Positions 11,661 through 24,404 of a DNA stretch of 64,000 nucleotides are shown one piece after another. Numbering within the stretch: the first letter of the stretch is position 1; each line of letters begins with the position of its first letter. The stretch is from positions 28,165,011-28,229,010 of the forward strand of contig NC_088796.1 in NCBI RefSeq assembly GCF_011386835.1, written 5' to 3'. The translations under genes and the position numbers were made by a program. A model generated the notes under the pieces. It saw only the letters and a program-made list of their open reading frames with translations. It was not told where the DNA came from and searched no databases. This DNA is from Chrysemys picta bellii (taxonomy: Eukaryota; Chordata; Testudines; Emydidae).

Positions 11661-12999
11661 AAAGGGGACACTGGGGTGCATCATGTAGTCTGGCCAAGTA
11701 GCCCGGCCTACATGAGAACAGGGGCATGAGATACCTTACCTACAAGTTGGGTGAGGCACTGCAGAAGCATTTCTGAATAGAAATATAATGGGTTCTGATT
11801 TTTCACTGCAAAGTCAACATTTTCCATGGAGAATTTACTTGAAAACTGTATGTATTTGTTTTCATCCAAATCTTCTGCAGGAAGAAAAGCCTCATCAGAA
11901 GAAAATCCACCAGTATTAGTTCTGTGTAGTTGCATGGGATGCAGGTGAGGGTGAAATTTTTGCCCAGTGTGTCTAGCCTAATCTGCCCAGACATCTATAG
12001 CCTTTTTAAAAACACAAAATTCTCACTGTTATTACAATCATTACAACTCCACTGGTAGAAGCAAAAATGGGAGGGAGCACTAATGCAGTTCAACCACGGC
12101 CAGCAACCAGCAGTAAGTATAACAACCACTGTTTGGTCTTTGCTCTGGTCAGGGGAAAATGCCAACAGCTGCTTATCTATTTTTGTAATCTACTGCTCTC
12201 ATTGTTTCTATCCACTGCACTGGAACTGCACAGTTATAGCATGGTGGGAAATTTTAAGAAAAAAAGGCTAATGTAGTATTTACAGACTTATCTTCCAGCA
12301 TTATTCATCATGGGCAGAGATGCGTGTATGTTAATATCTATGGTACTTTAAATACTCTTTGTTCTGTTCAGTGAAGTACTTCAGGAGTCAAAGGCTTGAT
12401 TTTTTAAATTCAGATTTTGCAGTCTCTTTTAAATCTAATTGTAAGAGGAGGATACATAACTTCAGAATTACAAAAAAAGTGCAAGCAATATACAACAAGA
12501 GTTTTACTGCAAGTGCTTCCTAAGAAGAATTATCCACATGAAACTGGTACAGGAAGTGAACTATGAGTGTGACTAGATAGATGAGCAGAGAAAATACAGA
12601 AGGGAAACGAGTTTATAAATGTTTGAAAAAATAGCACTAGGTCAGTGTTAAGAATTATTAAAACTATTATTGCAACACCACATTTCAAGGATCACGCTGG
12701 TTTTTGCAGAATACAAATCAGCCCCAGAAAACTGTGCAGTGGTTTCTAATAACAAATAAAAAAGCAAGTTAATCAATGATATTATCAATGGATGACATTC
12801 AGGCTTCCATTGTCATGAGGCAGAGTATTATAAAAGTTGTTCTGTTTTCCACTGTGCATGTGATGACAATTTAAACCCTCACCCAAGTGCAAGTTCAATG
12901 GGTCATTCAAAGCATTCCAAGTCCTAAAGAAATGTGTCAAATCAGATGGAAATATTTCCTTCATTTCCCTGCAACCGATCACTGTAGTAGCTCAGCCAT
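11661..12999. other. No recognisable gene or repeat
   Basis: Non-coding. Small overlapping frames only; nothing supported. Confidence 0.45.
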
Positions 13000-13145
13000 T
13001 AACGAATTAATCCTCACTGTAGCTCTGTAAGGTATGGAAGTATTGTTATCGCAGTTTTACAGATGGGGAAAGTGAGACAAGCAGAGGTTAAGTGAGTTGC
13101 CGAAGGTCACACAGGAAGTCTGAGCCAGTGCCAGGAATACAAGTT
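13000..13145 (+). repeat. MIR-like ancient SINE
   Basis: Contains the classic MIR-style order: TTTTACAGATGGGGAAAGTG, then GAGGTTAAGTGAGTTGCC, then AAGGTCACACAGGAAG. The match to the mammal/amniote MIR core is by recall, not by alignment. Confidence 0.7.
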
Positions 13146-14027
13146 GTATCAGCTTAGTCCCATTCTTAAATATTAATAATCTCAAGACACTACAAGACGA
13201 TCCTTCTTCCCTAGTCTATCTGAAGGGATCACCTCAGCATCAGGATAATAGCTTAACTCTTGTAGTCTTTTATTTTAAGTCTTCTTGCCACAGCTGCAGT
13301 GTTAAGATCTAATGGGCCAATCCTTCCCTTTCCTCTGTGCTTCCGGAGCTGCACAACCAGGGAAGAGGGGTGGGCAAGATTTAGAGAGCCTACCTCTATG
13401 AGGTCCACACACCTCAGTTCCCGGGAGGCTCCCTGGGATCCCCCACACAGCAGAGTATCAGTAGTGGGGCAGGGACAAGCTGGGAGACAAGTGTCCCTGT
13501 CACTACATTGATCTACTGGCTATTTCCCCCTGCAGAGTGACGACATAGAATCCGCAGGGTCTGCGGCAGCCTCAGGCCTGCATTAGGGGCTGTGCAGTGA
13601 TTCTGCAGCTGCTCTGTGGCCTGGGGAAGAGGATTCCTTTCCACTATAGAACCCTCTTGCACCAAGTTCAGCTATTCAGACTTAGCTTGGGGTGGGAGTA
13701 AGATTTTAAGCCTATGTTTGATTCTAAACAATGTTACAATAAATAGGACTTGGACAGCCTGACTTCCAGTAGAAGCACAGATGTGCATCACTCAGTTTGT
13801 TATACAAATCTGTTTCTCTTTCCTTGTTTTGAATACAAACCAGAACATCCGGGCAGGAAAGATAACGATTACCCACAAATTGACTGCCTGTGACCTTAGT
13901 GGCACAGATGACATTCTTAATAAATGTAATGAATAATGAATCCCTCTAGTCTCTCTTCCTCTAGTCCATATGTCTCCACTGTAGTAATAGCTCATGACAA
14001 TCTGCTTTACTTTCCTCTAGAATATTA
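13146..14027. other. No recognisable gene or repeat
   Basis: Non-coding; a slightly GC-richer patch at 13320-13640 has no gene signature. Confidence 0.45.
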
Positions 14028-14333
14028 GAGAGGCAAGGTGGGGGAGGTAATATATCTTTTATTGAACCAACTTCTTTTTATTTGTTTCTTGCATTTGTCA
14101 CTGTTAAGTTTGCTTTCATTTTTCTTCCTGTTGTGGAGTTCCCATTTCAGATTGCAAAATTTGATATCTTCCATTGTTGTTTGCGGTGTTGTTGTAGCCA
14201 TGCTGATGCCAGGATATTAGCAAGAGAGGGTGGATGAGGTAATAAATAAACAAAAGATATTACCTCATACACCTTGTCTCTCTAATATGCTGCGATCAAC
14301 ATGGCTACAACAACACTGCAAACAACGATAGAA
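14028..14333. mobile_element. Penelope-like 3' remnants with a long palindrome
   Basis: A partial unit at 14028-14080 (AAGGTGGGGGAGGTAATAT, then TTTTATTGAACCAACTTC) is followed by an inverted pair. The left arm runs 14174-14243 from GTTGTTTGCGGTGTTGTTGT, and the right arm 14255-14331 ends ACAACAACACTGCAAACAAC. The arms are inverse over roughly 75 bp with a short spacer. The same family occurs at 3990 and 28306. The ribozyme-bearing part is absent in this copy. Confidence 0.6.
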
Positions 14334-15734
14334 ATATTGGCACAGGATGGATTTATGTGAATGTCCATATCTGTGCCATTGTGTTTTGTACACTAATGTT
14401 TTCTATTTGCACTTCTTGTTTCCCATGTCCTGTATTGGATGAAAACTTTAAAAACTACTGCAGGATGAAATTCTATGACCTCTCTAACTCAGGAGGTTAG
14501 AATGTTTCCTTCTATCTTTAAAATATCTGAATATTAGCTTAGTAGAAATAGGTCAGTTCCGAGTGGTCGTGGGTCAACACAGTCACTGACACCTTTGTTA
14601 GTGATCTCAGTAGAGATGTCAGAAACTATACACATGTGAAGAGTGAGTTAACTTTACACCCCTTTCATTTTGTCATGTGACATCAGGTTATCCCATATAG
14701 GGAGGATAGTTCAGAGAAGCTTGCTTTGTTGCTACTTCTGTTATACCCATTTAAAGGGTATTCATACAGTAGCTCTCATGAGTACTGTATAGCTAGTTAC
14801 TCAGAATCAAATTCACACTATTTTTTAACCAGAGAGAATCTCAGATTTCGGTATCACACATTACAAAAGAATTGCCTGTGTAGCAAAGGTTTGAAGAGGA
14901 CACTTACGTGAGTCATAGTGGATGCTCTGAAGATATGCATAAACCAAATGCCCAATATTGATTGTCTTTTCCAGAAACAGGTAAGAATGGCCCTAGCCAC
15001 AGATAGGAAGTGATGAAAGTCACGAGATTGTTAGCCATCAATACATGTGAAACCACATTAGGCCTCATTTTGCCCTGATTTATACCCCATTGACTTGAGC
15101 ATGGAAGTAAAGGTAGAATCTGGACCAATAAGTATGACAATGTTGTTTAAAATTGCAGTGAATAATAACTCTTGATGAGACAGAGCGGATGTTTGGGGCA
15201 AAGAGCTATATGCAGAAGAAACATTTTAGAAATTGTTTGGTTCTTTATTTCCAGGATGTTTGCTGAACAAAGCAGCTGGATAAAACATATGATTATTTAG
15301 CTCAAGGTTTTAGACTGCTTTCTGAACCAACACAAAAAGCATTTGTGTTTACAGTTAGTTAGTCTCCGTTTAGACCAGTGGCAACTGAAAACATTACCAG
15401 TACTATCACACAGCACTGAAAATTTGAAATCTGTGCTTTGGAGTGGGCCAGTGGATTTAGAACTGGAACCCAGAAATTCCTGACTTCTGTTACTCTGATT
15501 TTTGGGTGACTTCACTCAACATTTTTGGAAGTGATTTTTTTGGATGCCTAAATATATGGGTAGTCAGTGGGGAAAACCCAGGCCCTGCTTGTCAGGTTCT
15601 GAGCTCTCAGAGCTCCATTGACTGCAATAGGATTTGTAGCTGCTTAGCATGCTTGAAAATCAGATACAAGGGGTCGCCGGTTGGACACTCAAATACTTTA
15701 GCACCCAACATAAAAGCCACTTCCAAAAAATGTT
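14334..15734. other. No gene; possible short repeat fragment
   Basis: Mostly unrecognised. A fragment around 15060-15125 (GGCCTCATTTTGCCCTGATT) may be a decayed member of the GGGCCTGATTC MITE family. Confidence 0.4.
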
Positions 15735-15945
15735 ACTTATGAGATTTGCCCAAAATCATATAGTGAAAGCTCAGCTTAAGGCCATGTCTAAAAATGTTGC
15801 TCTTAACTTCTATGTCTGTTTCTCCCTGTGTAAAAATAGGTTAATACATGTCTACTGGATACAGTTGTTCTGAGAATGAATTAGCTAATGTTTATATAGT
15901 GACTTTAAGATGTCAAATGCTTTATAAGTAATGAATGTGATTATA
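15735..15945 (+). repeat. MIR-like ancient SINE
   Basis: TTGCCCAAAATCATATAGTG is followed downstream by TTTCTCCCTGTGTAAAAATAG and AATGTTTATATAGTGACTT, the order expected for a decayed MIR or CORE-SINE. Identification is by recall of the conserved core. Confidence 0.45.
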
Positions 15946-16479
15946 TAAATGAGTCTCAAAGTCAACTGGGAGGAACTCTCACAGCACGTATCTGTTCAAC
16001 AGAGTACTTAACTTATGGGAAAAATCAGAGCTGGCAGTTTCTTAACAAAACAGAAAGGAGGGCAGGTAACATGGAAGGAAAGGTTTGCTAGAGAATATCG
16101 TTAATATTTGGTACATGGAACCCTATTGGCTATGTTAGAGCTCTGGGGCATACTGTGCAACACATCAAACTTCTTATTATATAGAACAGAAACTTGAGAT
16201 TAGATGTAAAAACTAGACACATTTGAGAAACTACCTGCTTTTAATTGTTCGTCTGTGCCTTCTAGCATGCAGCTGCTGTTTAGAGTACCTCTGCTTCCTG
16301 CTTTCTTAAACCCACTTTGACATGTGCTCTTTGCCTTTTGTGTTTATGAAATACTGCAGGTTGACATGTTTTATTTGCTTTGCTTTTCCAAATATGTGCT
16401 TATGAAGAAATTTCCCCACAGGCAAAACAATAAGATATGCCACAGAAGGAACTTCAAGAAAGTGTAACAAAGCGAGAAG

Positions 16480-16700
16480 ATACTTGCATGACCTTTGGGC
16501 AAGTCACACAACTTTTCTGTGCCTTACTTTGTCTGGACCCAGTTCTACGTGTGGAACTTGTACTCAGGTCAATAGGGGTTCTACAGGTGTGGGGGCTGGC
16601 AGAATGTGGCCCTCTGGCTATAAAATGGTGGTAAAAAATTCTACCACCTACCTTGCAGGGATGGTGTGAAACTTAACTCATTTCCCTCCTCAAATGTCTC
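16480..16700 (+). repeat. MIR-like ancient SINE
   Basis: Contains CTTTGGGCAAGTCACACAAC followed by TTTCTGTGCCTTACTTTG and later TAAAATGGTGGTAAAAA, matching the usual MIR core order. The MIR assignment is from memory. The surrounding 15946-17078 otherwise shows nothing recognisable. Confidence 0.6.
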
Positions 16701-17078
16701 TATTAATGTTTTTTAGACATGAAAGGTATGAAAAGTTTGAAGTCCCACTATTTCTCCTCTACTTCTGGTTCCTTTTATCCATTTGTTCTCCCAGCTTCTC
16801 TCTCTGTCTCTCTTTCTTTCCTGTGTTGCAGGTTTCCCTGCTTATTAGCTCTCACTAGCTGTGACAGAGGAAAGAGAACAAACAGAGTCCTGTAGACTTA
16901 AAATTAGGCCTGATCCACTGATACAGAACAATAGCTAAAATCCTTCTTCTTGAGATGTGTTGGTGTTTGTACTGCTTTATATTATCATTTTTTTATTAAT
17001 TTTAGTGTAAATTCTCCCTTCTCACTAGCCAGGATAGATTCTTTTTGCCAGTGTATCTCACAATAATGAACTGTAGAG

Positions 17079-17270
17079 TAGAGCTGGTTGACAATTTTTC
17101 ATTTTGACAGAAAATTGGGTTTTCAGCTAAACCAATTTTTCTGCATTTTATTTTCCTTTCTGAGGGGAAAAATGAGCATTGCTGTCAAATCTGAACATTT
17201 TGACCAATACATTTTGACAAAAGTCAAAAATTTTCCACAGAAAAAGGTTCCAATTTTCTATTCAGCTCTA
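17079..17270. repeat. MITE with TAGAGCTG ends
   Basis: Starts TAGAGCTGGTTGACAATTTT and ends TTTTCTATTCAGCTCTA, an imperfect inverted pair. The interior is full of ATTTTGAC and TTTTCCAC motifs. A related pair of ends occurs at 33038-33350. Possibly TA-flanked, which would suggest a Tc1/Mariner-type target, but this is not certain. Confidence 0.5.
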
Positions 17271-20200
17271 ACTGTGAGGCTACCATTGGAAGTCAAGGAA
17301 GGGACTTACAAAGAATCCTAATTTGGTGTGGAACAAAGGGAGATTTGGGTTGAAATGAGAGGCACTGCTTGTAAAGAGGGAGAATGGACAGGCATGGGAT
17401 GTTGAATACTCATATGTTTTTAAATTCCTGACAATTAATAGTTTTTTTTAAAATAAGAGATTGATTGGAGACATAGTATTTGCTGAAAGCAAATATTTGT
17501 TTACTCTGAAAAGCACGTAACAAATCTGATCTTTTGTAGATATTCAGATTAATATTTATTGGAAAAATTAGTTTTCACCTCTGTTCACTGCAAACCCAAA
17601 CTAGCTACTGTAAGAGAAAGAGAAAGTTGGGTTCCGTTTCTTCCTGTACATCATCAACTACATTGTTTAGTAAGTTCCAATCAGTTCCAAAGTCAATGTG
17701 ACTGCACAGATGTCAATGAAGGCAGAACCTTTATTGCTGGTGATAATACACAAGAAGGAAGAAAAACTGCTTGATTCTCAGATCCCAGGAGAGTTTGAAG
17801 TACTGGGAGATGGAAAATGTCTTTTTCCTTGTAAATATTTAGTCTAAAAGTGATATAGAAATCATTGATACAATTGTATTGCAAGAAGCCAGTTTACACC
17901 ACACTGCTGCTGCTCAACAGCAAATGTATTCACTTCTGCACATCTGGAAAGGATTCTTGTCCTTCTTCCTGATATGTGGCCTTATTTATCAAAACAGACT
18001 TTTAAATAACAAAACAAAAGAAATCCCTCTCATCTTTTGTTTGAGTTGTAAGTACCTCAAAATAAAAAGGATGTTAGTCATGTAGTTGTTTGGGGAATTT
18101 ATTTACTTTTTTTGTATATATGCTACAAAGCAAATTACTGGGATCTTTCCACCAATTCTTGTGTGTCCTGGATAAATTACATTACACATCATATTGGAAA
18201 AGGATCAGATTCAGCCTTAGTCAGTGGTTCACTTATGTACAACCAGCAGGGCATATACAGAAAAGATATTTAGTGGATATAAAATTGTTGTGAGAGAGTG
18301 AGCTTTTCAGATACTACCCACTGCCATGGGTACCTCTGTTCTGTAGGGCACCTCTCCCACTCCCAGCAGTAGGACAAGAAAACGCTGTTTCCCTCATGGA
18401 ATTTTCTGAAATTGACCCCTCCAGGATGTGGCCTCTGAGGGATAGTAGTGGAATGGAGAGAGGAAGAGGCCACCACAACCCATCCTACCTCTGTGATGAT
18501 AGTCTGCCCGTTGACACACCCACACACAAGTGGCAGAATTGGCAAATTTCCTGTACAGCGATTGCAGAAGCAGTCACTGTACAGATAAAGTAAAAGGTTT
18601 ATGGCACTCTTGTGAGGCTGTATTATCAGCAGTGACTTCATTTACAGCTTCCTAAAGTGAGTGACAAAGACAAATTAGCTTGGCAATCAAATGGCAAAGA
18701 GAAAAGAGGCAAGTCAGGGCAATACCTGTTGTGCCTGCCTTATGCTTTCCTATACATTTATGCAACCTTTGTATTGTATCAGTGGCCCAATCCAAAAATA
18801 AAAGCCTGTACAATAGATATGGGTCTGGATCCTCAGCTGCAGCCAGATTATGCTCCATGCACCTAAAGAAGTGAGTTTTGCAATTCCTAAATCCTGGGGT
18901 CATCTAGAGGTCAGTCTGCTCCCCAGCATAACATAGTCGTTTTAGAGCTGTTTCAAATTATGCCCAACTGTCCACACCCACTAAGGATGTACCAGAGCAC
19001 AGGTACACGCCAGCATTTCTCTCAGCCTTTACACCAGAGCCAAAGAGATGGTAGGCATAGAGCCACTAGGCCAGCTCTGCTCCACCTTGTGATTCCTCGT
19101 ATAATACAGAAGCCAGTTTATCTTGTTTTCCAGCCCCTCAAAAGAGGTGTAGTGGGGCTGAAAATCTGGCCTGAAGTTTTAAAAATTGTTGACATGCTCT
19201 GGTTCACTCAGGAATTTCCTAACCATGATAGAATGCCTGCTAACTTGATATTACCTACAACATTTCAAATTTCCTTCCATAAAAGCAATATGTTGATTAC
19301 AGCACACAATATTTGTGCAATCACTTTATTTGACAGGACACACATTTGGACACTGTATGCATGAGCATATCTCACTACCATAATAACATGTCTGCTGTAT
19401 ACAATCCCTTTTCATTGGCTGAATTCTTTTGGTCTTAAATAAGTTAAAACAAGACTACAAGTGATGCTCAAATAAGGCACATAGTGAATGCCTTCTGTAA
19501 CTACTATCTGTTTGTTTATAGCACTGAGGTCTCTCTCACAATGTATTTCATGTGCATTGTGATTATTCTGTTTACCGTGAATCTACAAGGGTAGAAATGA
19601 CCTGGAAGCGTATTTTTACATTCTATAAATCCAACGGCCTCTGCTTCAGACAATGAGTATTTAACTGAGGTCTTTGATTATATCTTGAGTCCTGATGTTC
19701 ATTTGACCATGATTGCTAATTGTTTTGCCTTTCAACCTGCAGCTTCCATAAATGCACTCCTTGTCAGATGTTACTGCTTGACTATACCACAGCAGTGGAA
19801 AATAACTGCTACAAATAAATTCTGGTAAAGGAGATATTTTTTTGCAATGTAGTTAGGAGCTTGAGAAACGTGCTCACTCAGATGCTTTGCAAATCAAGTG
19901 TCACATAGTTTTGCAAATGCCTTAGACTTGCAGTGGTTTCAGATTTTATTGGTTCACATGTTGCCTTCATAAAAAATGGTTGTGAGGAGAAAGGATGGAA
20001 CATCAAGTTGAAGTGCCACCCATGATACGTGTACCACTGTTTGGAAATCTTGGTAAAGAGTAAATATTACTGTAGAGATTTTAAAAAATGTCTATTGGTA
20101 TTTTTGTATCTCTGCACCTGCAAAGCAAGTTGCTTTAGCAGCATGAGTCCAAGTGTACAGGCCTTAGAGGGAAAGGAATACTGTAACTAGTCCATTTTAT

Positions 20201-20855
20201 ATGCCTCTAAAACGGGTATGGAAAAGTTATGGATAATTTTAAATCCTATAGCTTCTGACATACCAGGGCTAGAAACAAGTGCCTCATTGGAAAGGAGGAA
20301 TTCTTGCAGTTTCTACCTTTCTACCTTGGGCCACAAGATATTGGACCTTAAATCTGAACTGAACCCAGGCTGAATATTGCCCTTCCTGGGTCTCAAGACA
20401 GTGTAATTTTGGAGGAAACAGGAAGATTATATGCTTTGAGGGAGAAAGTAGGAATCATTCTAGTGACATTATTTATTTTAATGGCAGCTGTTTGAAGCTG
20501 CCCAGAAGTTTGGAATGTTGGTGATTGTCTTGGGAGATAGATTGGGAGGAGAGCGTGCAGGTCAGACTGTCAAAAGATGCATGACTAATGCACTTTATCA
20601 CATAGCTCTGGCATTTATCCGCAGGATGTTTTCCTGGGGTGGTATCCCTGGCAGAGAAATGCTGTGGAGCAGCCAAGTGAGAGAGGAGAGAACAGTGAGT
20701 GTATAGACAGAAGTGATTTTCAGAAACAGCAGTTACTCTGCAAGACTCGGAGCTGAAGGAGAAGTCTGGCGGTGGAGGAACAAGGAACTGGAATGAAGAA
20801 GTTAAGAGAACGGTGAATTGTGGGGAATCAGACTCTCCTCACCCACTTATCAAGT
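17271..20855. other. No recognisable gene or repeat
   Basis: Long non-coding stretch of about 3.6 kb. Open frames of 60 to 134 codons occur on both strands without domains or signals. No repeat was recognised with confidence. Confidence 0.45.
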
Positions 20856-20863
20856 CACTAGAG

Positions 20864-21162
20864 CAGGGATCGGCAACCTTTGGCACGCGGCCCATCAAGG
20901 AAAGCCGCTGGTGGGCTGAGACGATTTGTTTACCTGCAGCGTCCACAGGCTCGGCCGATCGCAGCTCCCACTGGGGGAAGTGGTGGCCAGCACATCCTTC
21001 AGCCCGTGCCACTTCCTACAGCCCCCATTGGCCTGGAACAGTGAACCATGGCCAGTGGGAGCTGCAATCGGCTGAACCTGCAGATGCTGCAGGTAAACAA
21101 ACCATCCCGGCCCGCTAGCAGATTTCCCTGACGGGTTGCGTGCCAAAGGTTGCCGATCCCTG
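20864..21162. mobile_element. hAT-type MITE, 299 bp
   Basis: Ends are CAGGGATCGGCAACCTTTGG and the inverse CCAAAGGTTGCCGATCCCTG. It is flanked by perfect 8-bp duplications CACTAGAG at 20856-20863 and 21163-21170, the hallmark of hAT elements. The interior is also nearly palindromic (GTTTACCTGCAGC near the left; the inverse near the right). GC-richer than its flanks and without coding capacity. It must have been moved by a hAT transposase encoded elsewhere. Confidence 0.85.
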
Positions 21163-21170
21163 CACTAGAG

Positions 21171-21896
21171 CTTGATTAAGAGCAATAAACTTTCAGTGGT
21201 GGGCCCTCATGTTTGGAGGGGGTCCGGGCGCCATTTTATCTCAATCTGTTCCTGAGCATGGTCTGGCATTCGGTCTCTTTACTTGTAGCAGGATGAAGGA
21301 ATTAAATTCTCAAATGTGAGTTGTGGAGGAGAGGATCTCCCTACTTTACTGTTTTAACAAAGCAATAAATTTTCTCATAGGGAGGACACAGGTAATAAAA
21401 ACCATTCTCTAGGTCTCTGCATCAGCAATTCTGGAAGCAGCACTTCCTCTCTGCAAGCGCTTGCTGTGGGAATGCAAAGTCAGCATAATGAAAAGCAACA
21501 ATGGTCTTTATAGCAGGGCATTCAGCATTCAGGGAAGGCCCCTAAAGTCCCACAGTTACTCCAGAGTGGAGGGGAGATGAGAAGAGAGAGCTGTGCTTGA
21601 GGAGTTGACCAAAGAGAACAGAGGTCTCATCCAGAACCCCTGAAATCATCTTCTGGAGTCTGAGAAGCACCTGGATTCCTACCAGTTGCAGAGCCTGAGG
21701 CAAGAAAAGAGAGGCCTCTAATAGTACAGAGGGACTGCCTGATCCTGCCTGTCTAAGAGTACTTTGGTTTCTGTATCATCCACCACCACCCCTTCCCCCA
21801 ACTTCCAAGAGCAGTTTAATTAAAGTGGGCTCCATAGCTTCACCAGTATGTTATATACTGCACACTTTGCTGCTGTAGCACCTGGAAGCCCAAGTA
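21171..21896. other. No recognisable gene or repeat
   Basis: Non-coding; nothing supported. Confidence 0.45.
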
Positions 21897-22015
21897 TAGA
21901 ATCATAAAATTTGAGATCAGAAAGGACCACCCAGTCTGACCTTCTGTCTGTCACAGGCTACTAACACCATCCAGCACCTACACACTAAACCTAACAACTG
22001 AAATTTGTCCAAGAT
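21897..22015 (-). repeat. CR1/L3-like 3' tail fragment
   Basis: Begins TAGAATCATAAAATTTGAG and continues GATCAGAAAGGACCACCCAG and TCTGACCTTCTGTCTGT, the inverse of a CR1-type 3' end. Similar to the tails at 31748 and 60150. Confidence 0.6.
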
Positions 22016-22109
22016 AAGACAGCCTTCAGGAGACAACTATTCTGTGCCACAGGCAGGTAATAGGAGGGGCCAAGGTGCACTAGTGCCAAGGCCCCTGCAA
22101 TGGCAGGGA

Positions 22110-22195
22110 ACTGATTACTGGACCAGGACCTCATTGTGCTAGGTGCTGTACAAAAAGAAAGGCCCAGCCCCCAGAAAGCTTACAGTCTAAGTACA
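22110..22195 (-). repeat. Ancient SINE-tail-like repeat
   Basis: CTCATTGTGCTAGGTGCTGT, then ACAAAAAG and AAGCTTACAGTCTAAGTA. Same family as 3605-3672 and 41310-41450. Name uncertain. Confidence 0.55.
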
Positions 22196-22199
22196 TTGC

Positions 22200-22879
22200 C
22201 AACTATTTAGGAAAACTCAAGTAGGCAAGCCCCTGCAGCTGCTTTTACAAGCTACACAGTAGTGCATGATACATATCAGAAGTCAGAATTAGTCTGTTTG
22301 CTCTGTGAAACAAAATTGTTATTTCTTTGTGATTCAGGGCAGAGGAGCCCTTCATTTTAAAAAAGGAAACTTCCTGTAACTCAGCTTCCTGAATAGCCCA
22401 TTTGACTTGTGCTGATGATCTCAAAATTCAGGAAATGGTTATACCTTGAAAAGTCTGTTTTACAACACAGAGCACATTGCACCTGCAGCTGCAGTCCTTT
22501 CACCCAGAAATCTACTGTCATGTTCTATACAACCTGACGGTGGCTCACAAAGAAATATAATGTGTAGGAGATTTCTGGGGGCCCTTTGCAGCTGGTCCTA
22601 AGAAATTGTTGCCAAAATGACTATATAATTTTTGATCATAAAACTGAAGTTGCAGCCATTGTGTAATAAAAACTATGCAGATATACAGTAATAATAATGA
22701 GGGACTGAAGGGAAGCCCAAGCTTCCCCACCCACACTGCATATAATTAAGATATAGTCTCTGATACAAAAAATGTATAGAGGCAAAGAGTAGTTAATGGA
22801 TCCATTGCCCTTCCCTGTGTTGTTAAAAACAGCATACTCTCCTGCACCACTCCTACCTTACACTTATTCCATCATCATC
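22200..22879. other. No recognisable gene or repeat
   Basis: Non-coding; a short CATCATCATCAT run lies near 22871. Confidence 0.45.
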
Positions 22880-23880
22880 ATCATGGCAAATCCCAAAGGG
22901 ACGTGGCCTCCTTGCAAACCAAGTGCCACCAGATTGATCTCTGGCAAGATGCTTAAAGTGATGCTTGTATATTCAGTTTGTCCATCACTGTCAGTCTTGT
23001 TACACCACCGAAGCTTTTGGTACCCATATGATTGCCAGCCACATAGAGCATTTCTCGGTACACATGCTTTGGAATTCATTGGTCTTCCATTCTTATAATA
23101 TGGACCAAGGAAGGTATGGACCAAGGAAGCTCCCAAAACCAGGCCAGTGCTAATGGAGTCAATTGCTGGGTTTGGCTTTGAACATCATCATGCTGATCTT
23201 GTCCTGCCACTTGATATGGAGCAGCTGATGGAAACAACAAGAATTGAAAATATAAATCCAGTTTCTTCAGCCTTCCTCAGCTCCCATGTTTCACTTCTGT
23301 ACAACAGAGTCGGCATAACTGGTCCTATAGATCCTCAGCTTCGTAGCGAGCTTAATATCATAAAACCCCACAGAGGTCACTGAAGGGTCTGAACCATGGC
23401 AGCAGCTACTGCTGTACAAGCTGCCACGTCTTTCGAGCATCCTCCAGCACTGTCTATGACGCTGCCCAAATATTTGACAGCTACCAGCTGCTCAATGTCC
23501 TGTCTGAACAATTTAATAGTGAGCTGGTTGTACTCTGGAGCTGGAGTTGTTTGGTAATGCCCAAAGATTTAGTTTTATCCAGAATAATAACCTGACCTGA
23601 AATGCACTGCTTCTTGCCTGGCCCGATCAACCATCAGCTGCAGCGACTTGCCAAACTGAGCCAACAAAACAATGCTATCAGCGTAATCAAGATCTCAAAG
23701 CAGAATGATGTTCAGTCCAACGACACCTTCAGGTGCCTCCACAAACCAGTAAATGCTGATATTGCACAACAATGGTGATAGAACACAGCCTTGCAGAACT
23801 GGAGATAGGAAACCATGCTGTGTACGTGTCGCTGACTCAAATGCACCTTTCTGTTTCATGAAAGCTATTTAAAGAGTGTC
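22880..23880 (-). pseudogene. Decayed LINE reverse transcriptase
   Basis: Read on the minus strand, fragments of a non-LTR reverse transcriptase remain in order: VLQGCVLSPLL near 23810, DYADSIVLLA (the catalytic YADD box, second D changed) near 23670, SLQLMVDRA near 23630, VKYLGSV near 23480, KLRIYRT near 23330 and IKWQDKIS near 23190. Stops and frameshifts break it throughout. This order is seen in RTE-like and other vertebrate LINE families, not in CR1. I cannot name the family firmly. Boundaries are approximate. Confidence 0.6.
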
Positions 23881-24404
23881 AACGTCTTTTCAGATTAATC
23901 ACAGGAGCTAATTCCATGTCTTAATATTAAAGTGACTAGCTCTGATTACCAGCTAGAGGATGTGGAGTCAAGTCCATTAAGGAGAGCCGGGGACCAGGAG
24001 AAGATGATGGGAACACCCTTCTGTGACTAAAGCCCAAGCTACTGACAGAGGGTAGGAGGCAAGAGGCCCTGCGGAGATTCTTGGGCTGAGGAATTATGCT
24101 CACTAATAGGGCCCAGAGGCCAGGGAGCCTGCAACCTGCCTTTGAGAGCAGGACATTTGCTTTATGGTTAATTTCCTCATTATTGTTCTGAGTTTGGAAA
24201 AATAAATAAAGGCCTGAGGCAAGGGGCTAAGGACTGATTTGATGCTGGCTGATTATTCTCCAAAATGGTGAACAAGTTCACCAGCTACACACAGCAACAC
24301 TTCAATTGAGTTCCTCAAGTGGGGCCTAAATTTGGGCTTTGTGGTCCATCTGTTAGCAATATCATCAATAGAATTCATCCAATTCATTAGCAAATATATT
24401 AGAA
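23881..24404. other. No recognisable gene or repeat
   Basis: Non-coding. AATAAATAAAGG near 24203 resembles a polyadenylation signal but has no gene upstream. Confidence 0.4.

Noticed and set aside
18960..19364. 134-codon plus-strand frame
   Set aside because: Composition is ordinary, no recognisable domain, and no sign of a coding exon around it.
20813..21146. Open frames of 101 and 83 codons on both strands
   Set aside because: Both lie in or across the hAT MITE 20864-21162 and mirror its palindrome.
24150..24215. AATAAATAAAGG as a gene polyadenylation site
   Set aside because: No coding sequence upstream; could be an unrecognised LTR or chance.
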